Origin: Bimastos eiseni | Lineage: Eukaryota; Annelida; Clitellata; Crassiclitellata; Lumbricidae | DNA length: 64,000 nucleotides | Direction: 5' to 3' | Assembly (NCBI GenBank): GCA_959347315.1 | Contig: OY365808.1 | Coordinates: 4,764,188 to 4,828,187, forward strand | Shown: positions 10,401-19,290 of the stretch, piece by piece | How positions within the stretch are numbered: position 1 is the stretch's first letter | Layout: each line of letters begins with the position of its first letter | The notes under the pieces: generated by a model | The model's input: the letters and a program-made list of their open reading frames with translations, nothing else | What the model was told of the DNA's origin: nothing | The model's database searches: none | Translations under genes and position numbers: made by a program

Positions 10401-13400
10401 CTCAAGTAGTGCTGCTTGTCCCACAACGAATTTGCTCTTCAGTCCTACTCCACCAGCTGCATTGTTGAATTCAGAATAAAATTTAAATTGGCCTGTTTGA
10501 CCTACTAAGCCCTCAGGACACCTGATCTATATTCATGCTCTACTAACGTTTTACATCCCTCCTCGTTGCCTGCGATCATTAGAAGTGAGTTCTTTTGGTA
10601 GACCACGGTGCAGAACAGTTATGGGCTATCGTGCAGTCCATGCCTCTGCTCCAAAGGAATATATCGCTCTCTTTTCGCAACTCAAATTCAAACTCTTCCT
10701 AGAAAAAACGGATCAAAACCCTTTTTCTTGGCTGTCAAGTATTTGCTGATCTAACTGCATCTTCTCCTGGTGGCTTAGAGTAAGATATTTGGGTGTGACT
10801 GTGCACGCATTAATAATTTAATTGTTAATGATAGACCCATACCTCCTATGTACTTACATACGTGAACACCACCACTATTCTTGGTAGAGCTTATAAAATG
10901 ATATGACTATTGTTATGTCTTGTCATTTGGCTTAAATTGTTGCAAGGAAGCCTTCATTCTCTGAGTAAGCTAAGTGTTGATACACAATTACCTCAGTCTG
11001 CCTTTTATATTAATATTAATTTATAATGAAGCCAGTATAGTCATGTCCACTGTCCAGCCACTCATTTAAAACTAGTCATGTAAAACCAGGCATATCAAGT
11101 CATCGTGTCCAGCCAGTCATTTAAAGCTAGTTATGTAAATCCAGTCATGTCAATCCAGTCTGTCAAACCAGTCATGTCAGGCGAGTCATGTCAAGCCAGT
11201 TTCTGGTTACGTTTGAAGGCCAAATGTTTTTGTTAAAAATATACATGAGGAGTGTTCACAGCACTACTGAAGTTTGGAGATATCTGACATCAGTTAGTGC
11301 CCAAAAACAACAGCTTTTGTGGACCCAGTTTTCCTGCCTATTTAAAACATGATGCACTGTTATCATCCCGTGAGAGAGCCACCATGTGTTGACAGTTCCC
11401 ACGGGACAATGCCATCTCTTAACAGTCTGCCATGAATTATTATGGGGAGTATTACCAGACATTTATAACTGGTTTCAGATTCGTGTCACACCCTGACTTG
11501 TGCCATGCTTCTGCTAAACACGGACCTCCACCGACCAGTAAGATTTATTCATTTCTTTCGTTAGATTTATTTTTAAAGACCTTACTTTAATTTTTTATTA
11601 CGGTGAATAGATTTAATAAAATTTTATGTTCACTATTTATTTGGATTTCTATATTTCATTCGTTCATTCATTCATTTCGACATTTATATACCGCCCCTCT
11701 GAAAGTTTACTCAGAGGGGCTCCCAGCTCAAACATAGCAAAACAAATCACTCTTAAGCAATAATTTGTAAAATAGATGCTCATTATTAGTATTGTTTACT
11801 TAGATTTTATTTGCATTTTATGTTTTTAGTTAGATTTCTTTATCATTTTTTTATTTCAGTTTTGAGTGCAATGCTTGTGTATAAATTGCAAGAGGTTTTG
11901 GTGTGTAGCTTATTCTGGACCTTGATAAAAACATTACTGCAATTTGATACGTGTTTATTCCATGGACCCCACTTTTAGAGGGCAGTTCATGGTTTATTCT
12001 AAGACTCCCTTTTCCCCATATTGGGTGGTGGCTGTCAATTAATGGGAGTTGAACCCCCCTCCCCATGTCCTTTTGTAAATAAACTGTTCTGTTGTTGTCA
12101 GATGTCAAAGATGGATAAGTATTTTTCTGCCAATTGTATTTGCTTGGAGCTGTCTATTTTGTCAGCATCCGAAACATTAAGGGAAATTTGTTGGGTTGGG
12201 TTTGGCCATGAAAGGTGATGAAGGATACATAGTCCAAACACGGTTCAGTGTGGTCCAAACATGGTGCAAACATAGTACAACATAATCCAAACATAGTGCA
12301 AACATAATCCAGACAAGGTGCAAACAGGTGCAAACATGGTCCAACAGTGTTGAGACAGTGGGCAAACCTTGTCCAGACATGTTGCAAAACATAGTGCAAA
12401 CATTTTCCAACATAATCCAAACATGGTGTAAACATTGTCCAGACATGTTGCAAAACATAGTGCAAACATTGTTCAAATATGGTGCAAACATGGTCCAAGA
12501 TAATCCAAACATGGTGCAAACATAGGCCAGACATTTGTTCAGACATTTTGCAAGATTGTCTAATAGTTGGAAGACTTTGACCAATTTCACCTTCAACTGC
12601 CATCGGCTGATGCTGTGTACATTCTGATTCGAGTTTGACAACTGGCAGTTACTAATTGTATTGTATTGTAGAGAGCGTAATGTATTTACCGTGTTCTATA
12701 GAACAGTATGAAGAGTTATGAGAATTGCACAGTTACATAAATCATTAGATGATCATAGATGAGCAACACTTCCAATCAGTTATCTTGGGTAAATGGGTGA
12801 GGTTAGGTTTCAGATCTCAGAGGCAACAGTGTAAAATAGCAGATGCTATCTGGCGCTTTTTCTCTCGGCAATTCCCACTAAATCTTGTTTAATATCAAAG
12901 TCAGAGTCCAAAGAACAACTTAAGCACAGAAGGGAGATAAAGTGAGTACAACGCAGTAATCCTTGATGGACGATGAAATCAGATATTATGGATATTGCAA
13001 TATGCTTTCTATATTCCATTTTGGTATGCAGTAGTGGGATGTTCCTTGCCTTGTGACTGGAGGGTCACATGTTCAAAAACTGTGTGGTCCTAGCGACCAT
13101 GGACAAGTTGCTCATTAAAAAATTTTTGGGAGAAAGTCAATAGGAAGCCACCTCACTCATCTCATCCCAGGCAACACAAAAGCCAATCGCTCGTTATCTG
13201 CGATTTTCAACTATGTGTCTTACAGCCGAGCCGTGATGCAGAACAGTTATGAGTTTGCATGTATTCCATGCCTCTGCCCCAAAGAATGCTGCTAAATTAA
13301 CCTTCAAATAGCAGATCAAAACTTTCTCCTTCCATTTTCAAGCACTTGGATATCTGACTACATCTTCTCGTGGCAGCCATTAACTATCCGTGCCTCAGAT

Positions 13401-16400
13401 TCCCATTTCGTGAAAAATTTAATTATTATATTGGTAATGTAATAGGGACTGCTCATTGTCATAATTATGACCTAGTTCGTTTGACCTCTTGAACATAGCT
13501 ATTACTTTATTCTTACAGTTCATGTATGAGTTACTTTCAATCTTTTACTTAAAATCTCAAAACAGATTTTCATAAAATTTTAAACTAGCCACTGGATGTG
13601 AATTCCACATGGTTGGATAGTTGGATGTGTTTTGTAATCTTGCTTTCCTCTTTTAACATAAAATATGGGCAGCATCATTCCAGTTCGCTATACTTAAGTA
13701 ATTCAATTGCTGAGCACTGCATATCTGACGTTTGATTTCTTTTAGAATGCTGGTAAGAAGATGACTGTTGAGGAGTTCATAGAGAACTTGGCCGATTTAA
13801 ATGACGGTGATGACTTCCCGAAAGACTTACTTCGAATCATCTATCGCTCAATCCAGAATGAACCAATTGAGTTCGAAATGTAAGTCAGTCCAAGCGGGAT
13901 CTTTATGGAATGTGAAACTTTAACAGGACCAATCTTAATCGAATCAAATTTTATCTGGGTCTGCGATATGAGATTTATCATGTTTGAATTCATTTAAACC
14001 TATATAAGTGAATAGATATAATCATCATCAAAATAGAATGGTATTCCAATCTAGTGATTTATACAATCCAATGCGATGTGTTGAAGTGCACACGCGACCA
14101 CATACCAGAGCATGGGTGGTGTTGGAGGACTTGCTTACGGTCACTTCACACTTGTCGCCTCAGAGAGAGAGCTGAGACGCTGCACTGAAGACAGCAGATT
14201 CAATACGGACCAAGCACTCTTAGTTTGCATGGCTGTCGTGCCTATTTTCTTTTTTCAAAGGGCACTTACTCTCTTACTGTGAGAGGCCATATAGAAATCT
14301 GTAAACACACAATATCATTATCAGGTGAGAGTGGGTTTAGTGTGCAACTTATCTTTTGTATTCAGTGATTTAAAAATTTAAACCTGTTAATTCATGCATT
14401 CAAGATAATGAATTCTTTTGTTTTTGTTTGTCAGCGATGAGACAGAGATGTTTGAGTCAGGTCCCAAAGGACCCCATTGTACTCTTGGTGGTAATCCTTT
14501 TCTGGATGTGAGTATTTATCAATTTTTTAATTACTTCAGTGATTCAGAGCCTGTTCTGATTTCGAATGTTGTTTTGTGGTTTTATATCTTTTTTCCTCCC
14601 TATACATGCTCTTTTGTTATCTGTCTTGATCAACTGTTTTCTTACATTGGTGATGATTTCGTTCATGAAATTGCCAGAAATGGTTCTTTCATGTTTTCAC
14701 AAAAGTGTGCCTGTAACAGAATTAGGAGAGAGCCAGAGGGTGGGAGAAGAGAGACAGACCGACAGACAGACAGAGACACAGAGAGATAGAGAGAGAGAGC
14801 AAGAGAGAGAGAGACAGAGACAGACAGAGAGAGACACAGAGAGATAGAGAGAGAGAGAGCAAGAGAGAGAGAGACAGAGACAGAGAGAGACACAGAGAGA
14901 TAGAGAGAGAGAGCAAGAGAGAGAGAGACAGAGACAGACAGAGAGAGACACACACATAGATACAGAGAGAGAGACAGAGAGCAAGAGAGAGAGAAACAGA
15001 AATAGACAGAGAGAGACAGAGACAGACAGAGAGAGAGAGAGAGAGAGCAAGAGAGAGAGAAAGAGACACACAGAGACAGAGAGAGACAGAGAGCAAGAGA
15101 CAGAGATAGACAGAGGTGGACAGACACACAGGGAGAAACAGAAAGAAAGAGACTGCCAGGTAATAATGCTAATAACAGTAAAGCCAGAAAAGCATCATAG
15201 AAACAGTGAGAGTGGTTGTTGTTGTTGTTAATTGTGTCGATGCTCTAGGTCTTAGATCCGAGCAAAGCAAAGGAGTTTAAGAATGGTTACGTGATGCGCA
15301 AGTGTTGCATTGATCCAGACGGTCGTAGAAGTGAGTTTCATTCATCATTATCTCTTCATTTATGAGTCATTGTGTCTTGCTCGTGGCCCTGAGACATGGT
15401 ACAACGATTTTTTTAGTTGATCTGTATTTATTTCATGCATGAGTATTTAAATTATTAGTAAACAACAACTGACTTTATAAGATTGCATTGTTCTTGCATT
15501 ATGTTTAATGTAACCCATTTACATGGTGTGACCCAGTTACATGGTGTAACCCAGTTACATGGTGTAACCCAATTACTTGGTGTAACCCAGTTAAATGGTT
15601 CGATCCACTAACATCCTCCTGAAACAGTCTACCATTGAACATACATACTGGCATACTATTTCATCACAGATGGCTCTGGAAAGATTTTTCAAGCCTTTGA
15701 TCTGTTATGCTGCTATTTTAGGCATCCTCATGAGATTCTTACAAGGTGCCAATCAAACACACTTGAGCACGGAGCTGAGGAACAGAGTTTGATATCCCTA
15801 TCCCGATAAGGTTGACTAGTCCTTTTGCTAGGCATCCTTTTGCTAGGCATTGATTAAATTAGATGTATAACATAACGAGCGCCTTGCATGGCTGCTGATG
15901 GTTAAATTTGACTCCTATAATAATACTTGTCATAGTGCATTCATACTGTACTTATTATCATACTGTGATTTATCAGTTTGCAATTTAACAAAAATTATTA
16001 TGATTAACGTCTCAATTGTTTGTAATGTAAACCGTACTTTACTGGCCCAGTCTCTCATCCTCTTTCACTTTTCTAAAATCTGCTTCTTCTCTCAACTCCT
16101 TACACACAGGCAGCGCTTCTGAATGGTTCAGCCTACTAGTGTCACTTGACAAATGCTCAAATACAATGTGATACTCTTTATTGATCAGCTGCCCTGGGAA
16201 AGAGGAGCTGGAAAATGTTCTACGTGACATTGCGTGACCTCGTCCTCTATCTCTACAAAGACCAGCAGGCGCTCAATCAACAGACGCACTTCCATACATC
16301 CAACAACGCCATTCGCGTTCACCACTCGCTGGCCACGATCGCGGACGACTACAAAAAGAAGCAGCACGTCTTTCGACTCCAGACGACCGATGGAGCGGAG

Positions 16401-18636
16401 TATCTCTTCCAGACGAGGTATCGTCGCTTTATCCAGTTCTCGGTAATGGATGTTTTTGTACGGTGCTAACTAAGTTGATGGTGCTGGTGTAATGGTTGAA
16501 CGGTGACACACTGGCATACTTATAACTAGCGATTAACCAAAACTCGGCTCAGAAATGGATCGAGTTCGTCCAAGTTTTAATTAAAAAACATGGCTTTCCT
16601 ATTTTCTGTGTTTTTCTGGGCTTTATATGTCTCTGTGTTTGTCTGAGTCTGTGTGTCTCTCTCTGTTTTTGTGTCTCTACTGCCTGACTGTCTGCCTGTG
16701 TGTGTCTCTCTGTGTTTGTCTTTGTGTTTGTCTGATTCTGTGTATCCTTGTGTTTGTCTGGATATGTATAATATGTCTTTGTCTGAATGTGTCTTTGTGT
16801 TTGTCTGTGCCTGTGTGTGTGTCTCTGTTTGTCTGATTCTGTGTGTGTCTTTGTGTTTGTATGGGTATGTATATGTCTTGTCTTTGGATCATCAACTGTT
16901 GCTATTTGCTGCAGCAACCCCAACGAATGTCAGTCTTGGATCGACTCGATCAATTCTGTTGCGGCCGCTTTGTCTTCGCCTCCTCTTCCAAGCGCTGTGG
17001 GATCACAAAGGAGATTTCAGCGGCCACTGATGCCCTCGTCTTGCTCAAAACTCAGCCTCGTAAGTTATCTATGTGTGAACAATGGCTTCTTTGGAAATGA
17101 TGTTTGTTCATTCATTCACATCGAACATTTATTTAGCACCTTTTCAGGAAAACTGCTTAGAGTTGTTCCCAACTCCAGAATGGATGTTGGGTGCAGTCTT
17201 TAGATGAGATAAGGTCCTGAGAAAAAGGCAGAGCTCTAGAGGTCGAACCATGAGAGAGCAAAGTGCAGTTGAAGTTACCAACTGCCTGCTTGAATGCCTG
17301 CCTGTCTGTGCCTCTGCTTATACTATTATCCCTGGTCGTTAGTCTGCGTGTCTCAATGTCTGCCATTGTGTTTATCTTATTGTCACAGTCTGTATGTATC
17401 GTTGTCTCTCTCCGTCTGTCTGTTTCTGTAGGAAGTGTCTGCTTTTTTGTCTCTTCAGGTTGCTCAGCTGAGTCAGCACGCGAAGATATTGCAGCAGATC
17501 GAGAACGATCTTTCCGAGCACGCTGGATCGCCTCCTGATAAAGGATCCAAGTCTCGAACAATCCAGGATTACGTGGAAAAGGAAACCTATCTGCAATTCG
17601 AGGTAAATGTCGGAGAATTTAATAGGATGGACAAGGACGTGTTCTGACCTTCTGTGATGGTCCTATCTAGGAACCAACCTTTGGATGCTCATTGATACTT
17701 TATAACGATACTACTACTACTAATAATAATAATTATGATAATGATAATAGTAATAATGATAATAATAAGAATGATAATGATAATGATGATGATAATAATT
17801 ATAATGATAATAGTAATAATAATGATAATAGTAATAATGATAATAATAATAATGATGATAATAATGATAATTTTTTAAATTATAATAATAATATTAATTA
17901 TAATAATAATAATGATTATAATAATGATTATAATAATAATAATAGTATTGATAATTATAATAATAATAATTAAAAAATAATAATATGAAAGCGAGGCGTG
18001 ACCCTCCAAACCCCTATTTTAATAGTAAACTCTAAGTCCCTGGGGAACAAAGTATCTGAGGGCATAAAAAATATAAAATAAAATAATAATAGTAATAATA
18101 ATAATAAAGTATCAGTACCATGCATAGTCTTTAATCTCATGTGAGTGGCTCAGAATCTGCTGTCCAGAAGACTCCATTACTTACTCTGGATAAGCAGTTT
18201 TCGTGCATCCATGTTAAACCAATCAAGTTTAGTTTGGTATTGGTGTAGTCTGGGAAATAAAATAATGACTAATCTGTTCAGGGTTCATTGACGCATGGTC
18301 GTTTGTTGGTGACAATTAATGTGTATTAACAATTGTAATGATAATTACTTGGTTTTATTTCTTTATGAAAACGTTGTTGTGTTTTTTCGAACGATTTAGC
18401 AAAAGCGGTTCACGACTTACTGCTCGATGATCGAAGCGAAACTTCAGGCTCAGTCGCGGCTTTCGGAACTTCCTCCGATGGAAGCGTCCATCGGGGAAGC
18501 CGACGAAACGAACGTTGCAAATGCGGCTCCGCAAAATGACAATCAGAGACCGGTTGTGGTCCAGCGGAGCATGTCGGATAGGTACAGTTACAAAGCGGCC
18601 ATCTATGACCATCCTAGCCCAGAGTCTGATCCATAG
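5341..18636 (+). CDS. PSD: PSD/EFA6-family Arf6 guanine-nucleotide exchange factor (spliced gene, one exon not found)
   Basis: Family role: Sec7-PH proteins of the PSD/EFA6 group load GTP onto Arf6 at PIP2-rich plasma membrane and organise cortical actin and endosome recycling. Seen here: a 715-residue disordered N-terminus with proline motifs ([18 protein letters not shown]). The Sec7 domain starts near residue 690 and carries the catalytic-glutamate motif SGETQERER (Glu about 753) and the distal motif [16 protein letters not shown] domain ([20 protein letters not shown]) and a coiled-coil tail containing PPDK and EKETYLQFE follow. Exons are 5341-7484, 8576-8769, 13746-13879, 14435-14507, 15249-15330, 16189-16417, 16915-17059, 17459-17602 and 18400-18636. 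Phases agree everywhere except 8769 to 13746, where an exon of 3n+2 bases is needed. An in-frame TAG at 5329 precedes the chosen ATG. Predicted length is about 1,145 residues with the missing piece. The paralogue (PSD1-4) cannot be assigned. Confidence 0.88.
8576..8769 (+). CDS. PSD: PSD exon 2: Sec7 domain with catalytic-glutamate motif
   Basis: Acceptor TTTTCCAG|AAATGAC. It encodes [20 protein letters not shown], then a helix ending SGETQERER and [12 protein letters not shown]. The Glu of SGETQ matches the glutamic finger that displaces the Arf nucleotide. The exon ends AAG|GCAAGT, a consensus GC-AG donor. A conventional GT four bases further on (GGCAA|GTTATT) is weaker and does not rescue frame. 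Confidence 0.88.
10025..10250. repeat. GT/TGTG-rich low-complexity tract
   Basis: Degenerate GTGTGCGT/GTTTGCATAT repeats give open frames in several phases with Cys/Val-rich, non-protein-like composition. Confidence 0.85.
10600..10800 (+). mobile_element. LINE-like 3' fragment
   Basis: CAGAACAGTTATG, then CCATGCCTCTGCTCCAAA, recurs in close form at 13230-13280. A frame reads [12 protein letters not shown] followed by a Phe/Leu/Lys-rich segment, resembling the decayed C-terminus of a LINE reverse transcriptase. Heavily mutated. Confidence 0.4.
11050..11205 (+). repeat. Degenerate short tandem array (CCAGTCATGT type)
   Basis: CCAGTCAT(G/T) followed by TAAA or CAA recurs about ten times with substitutions, at a period of roughly 11-22 bases. 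Confidence 0.7.
11680..11745 (-). mobile_element. LINE terminal hairpin, inverted copy
   Basis: TTTATATACCGCCCCTCTGA followed by CTCAGAGGGGCTCCCAGC is the reverse complement of the tail family typified at 4181-4224. ATTC repeats flank it on the + strand left side, equivalent to the simple-repeat tail. Confidence 0.6.
12230..12552 (+). repeat. 11-bp-period minisatellite with open frames on both strands
   Basis: Degenerate 11-bp units alternate as TCCAAACATGG and TGCAAACATAG, with a few length changes. Three units equal 33 bp, or 11 codons, so long frames stay open on both strands (up to 154 codons on -). The encoded CLHHVW/NIVQT repeats have no protein-like complexity. Confidence 0.85.
13200..13400 (+). 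mobile_element. LINE-like 3' fragment, second copy of the 10600 family
   Basis: Shares CAGAACAGTTATG and CCATGCCTCTGCCCCAAA with 10600-10800 and then diverges. No open frame. Confidence 0.4.
13540..13740 (+). repeat. Dispersed repeat, copy A
   Basis: Shares an ordered series of blocks with 19075-19290: TTTTACTTAAAATCTC/TTTTGCTTGAAAATCTC, then GTGAATTCCA, TGGTTGGAT, TTGCTTTCCT and CAGTTCnCT. The conserved order marks homologous copies of one unidentified interspersed element. Confidence 0.65.
13746..13879 (+). CDS. PSD: PSD exon (distal Sec7 helices)
   Basis: Acceptor TTTTAG|AATGCT in phase 0, donor AAT|GTAAGT in phase 2. It encodes [20 protein letters not shown] and then [21 protein letters not shown], the conserved helices after the LNTDLH segment of EFA6 Sec7 domains. 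Direct joining to exon 2 would give an immediate TAA, so an intervening exon is required. Confidence 0.85.
14435..14507 (+). CDS. PSD: PSD exon (Sec7-PH linker)
   Basis: Acceptor TTTGTCAG|CGATGAG, donor GAT|GTGAGT. It encodes an acidic segment followed by [13 protein letters not shown], the short linker preceding the PH domain. Phase 2 in and 0 out agree with both neighbours. Confidence 0.8.
14736..15150 (+). repeat. Long GA/GACA purine-rich satellite in a PSD intron
   Basis: About 400 bases of GAGAGA with interspersed CAGA, ATAGA and GCAAGA. A block reading AGCAAGAGAGAGAGAGACAG recurs several times, giving a higher-order period of very roughly 60 bases. The opposite strand has long spurious Ser/Leu frames. 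Confidence 0.9.
15249..15330 (+). CDS. PSD: PSD exon (start of PH domain)
   Basis: Acceptor CTCTAG|GTCTTAG, donor AGAA|GTGAGT. It encodes [20 protein letters not shown] then DPDGRR, the first PH strand (KNGYVMRK) of the EFA6 type. Phase 0 in, 1 out. Confidence 0.85.
15514..15603 (+). repeat. 18-bp tandem repeat, five copies
   Basis: The unit CCCAGTTACATGGTGTAA is repeated five times with one to four substitutions in the outer copies. It lies inside a PSD intron. Confidence 0.9.
15850..16010 (+). mobile_element. Interspersed element of the GCATGGCTGC family, copy A
   Basis: GAGCGCCTTGCATGGCTGC, then ATTCATACTGTACTTATTATC and ATCATACTGTG. Closely similar ordered blocks occur at 26443-26600 and 43483-43610. 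Each ends in an AT-rich segment resembling a SINE or LINE tail. Class unknown. Confidence 0.55.
16189..16417 (+). CDS. PSD: PSD exon (core of PH domain)
   Basis: Acceptor TTGATCAG|CTGCCC, donor ACGAG|GTATCG. It encodes [20 protein letters not shown], a variable loop, then [20 protein letters not shown] and [17 protein letters not shown]. This is a nearly complete PH fold. The basic residues around GKRSWK fit the phosphoinositide-binding loop known for EFA6 PH domains. Confidence 0.93.
16626..16880. repeat. TGTGTCT/TGTCTG low-complexity tract
   Basis: Intronic TGTCTCTGTGTTTGTCTG-type repeats ending about 35 bases before the next PSD exon. It supplies a long pyrimidine/TG-rich run near the acceptor. 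Confidence 0.85.
16915..17059 (+). CDS. PSD: PSD exon (end of PH domain)
   Basis: Acceptor GCTGCAG|CAACCCC, donor CTC|GTAAGT. It encodes [20 protein letters not shown], the C-terminal PH helix with its conserved Trp, then [18 protein letters not shown]. The [19 protein letters not shown] segment after the PH helix is characteristic of the EFA6 family. Confidence 0.9.
17459..17602 (+). CDS. PSD: PSD exon (coiled-coil segment)
   Basis: Acceptor TCTTCAG|GTTGCT, donor GAG|GTAAAT; 48 codons, phase 0 at both ends. It encodes [20 protein letters not shown] then [15 protein letters not shown] and EKETYLQFE. The heptad-like Leu/Ile spacing and PPDK break match the family's C-terminal coiled coil. Confidence 0.9.
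17692..18110 (+). repeat. ATAATG/AAT trinucleotide-rich tract
   Basis: ACT, AAT, GAT and AGT triplet repeats run almost unbroken from 17703 to 17972, with a shorter AAT run at 18080-18108. The 93-codon Asn/Asp frame across it is a by-product. Confidence 0.9.
18400..18636 (+). CDS. PSD: PSD last exon (default C-terminus)
   Basis: Acceptor GATTTAG|CAAAAG, phase 0. It encodes [20 protein letters not shown] and a linker, then [20 protein letters not shown] and a TAG stop at 18634-18636. The S(M/V)S(D/E)R-type motif near the C-terminus fits the family, so I prefer this as the normal end. An internal AG|GTACAG at 18581/18582 could act as a donor to 24981. Confidence 0.75.
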   Translation, partial: QKRFTTYCSMIEAKLQAQSRLSELPPMEASIGEADETNVANAAPQNDNQRPVVVQRSMSDRYSYKAAIYDHPSPESDP

Positions 18637-19074
18637 TCGCACTTAACCCACTAACCAACTGCGCTATCAATCACTGAGCTTTGCCTACAGGGCTGGGTTT
18701 TCAGATTCAATGTATAGTGGTTTTGTACGTGACTTGGTGGAGGATTTGTGAATGTATTGGAAAGCATTGACTAAATGGAATTCACAAACTATTAAGTTCA
18801 TCTTTGGATTTGCAAACTGCTGTTATTGTTTTACGATGTCTCATTCTCAATGTGGACATTCGTAATCTCAAAGCAAGGAATTTATAGCGTATTTCGTGCA
18901 ATGTTTAAATTTGAGATTTTGCCTTGTAATCATGGAAAAATTGTGGAAATTTTTAAAGTTAAATACCTTAGTAATAATTTGAGTTGCCATTTCACCTAGA
19001 AATGTATTTAAACTATTTTCTTGTTTTTTTGGTATCATTTAATACTTTTAGTTTAAGTGTGAAGTTATTTTTAA

Positions 19075-19290
19075 TATTTTGCTTGAAAATCTCGAAACAA
19101 ATTTTAATTGAATATTAGCCAAGTCGCTGAATGTGAATTCCATTTGGTTGGATGGTTGGAAATATTTAATGCTGTTGCTTTCCTATTTTCATATTAAATA
19201 TTTAATGATGTTGCTTTCCTGTTTTCATATTAAATATTAGTGCCAGCATCCCAGTTCACTGTGCTTAACTCAATTGCTTATTTGAAATTC
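19075..19290 (+). repeat. Dispersed repeat, copy B, with a 37-bp internal duplication
   Basis: Homologous to 13540-13740. Within it, the segment TTAATGnTGTTGCTTTCCTn ending TTCATATTAAATATT is directly duplicated (about 19165-19240), a feature copy A lacks. Confidence 0.65.

Larger units (their letters stand above)
8770..13745 (+). other. PSD intron region, 5 kb, expected to contain an undetected Sec7 exon
   Basis: The block contains SINE-like fragments (8395-8460 just upstream, 9015-9075), a GT-rich stretch (10025-10250), LINE-like tails (10600-10800, 13200-13400), a degenerate CCAGTCATGT array (11050-11205), an inverted LINE tail (11680-11745), the 12230-12552 minisatellite and a dispersed repeat (13540-13740). 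Reading by eye, I found no exon encoding the expected second Sec7 motif (an LNTDLH-type segment). Confidence 0.6.

Noticed and set aside
12154..12641. Overlapping open frames of 149 and 154 codons on -
   Set aside because: They read through an 11-bp minisatellite. Composition is repetitive, and comparable frames exist on the other strand.
14663..15129. Ser/Leu-rich frames of 124-154 codons on -
   Set aside because: Translation of the GA-rich satellite; all phases are open.
17692..17973. 93-codon Asn/Asp protein
   Set aside because: AAT/GAT triplet tract inside a PSD intron; flanking exons are in another arrangement and no splice sites join it.
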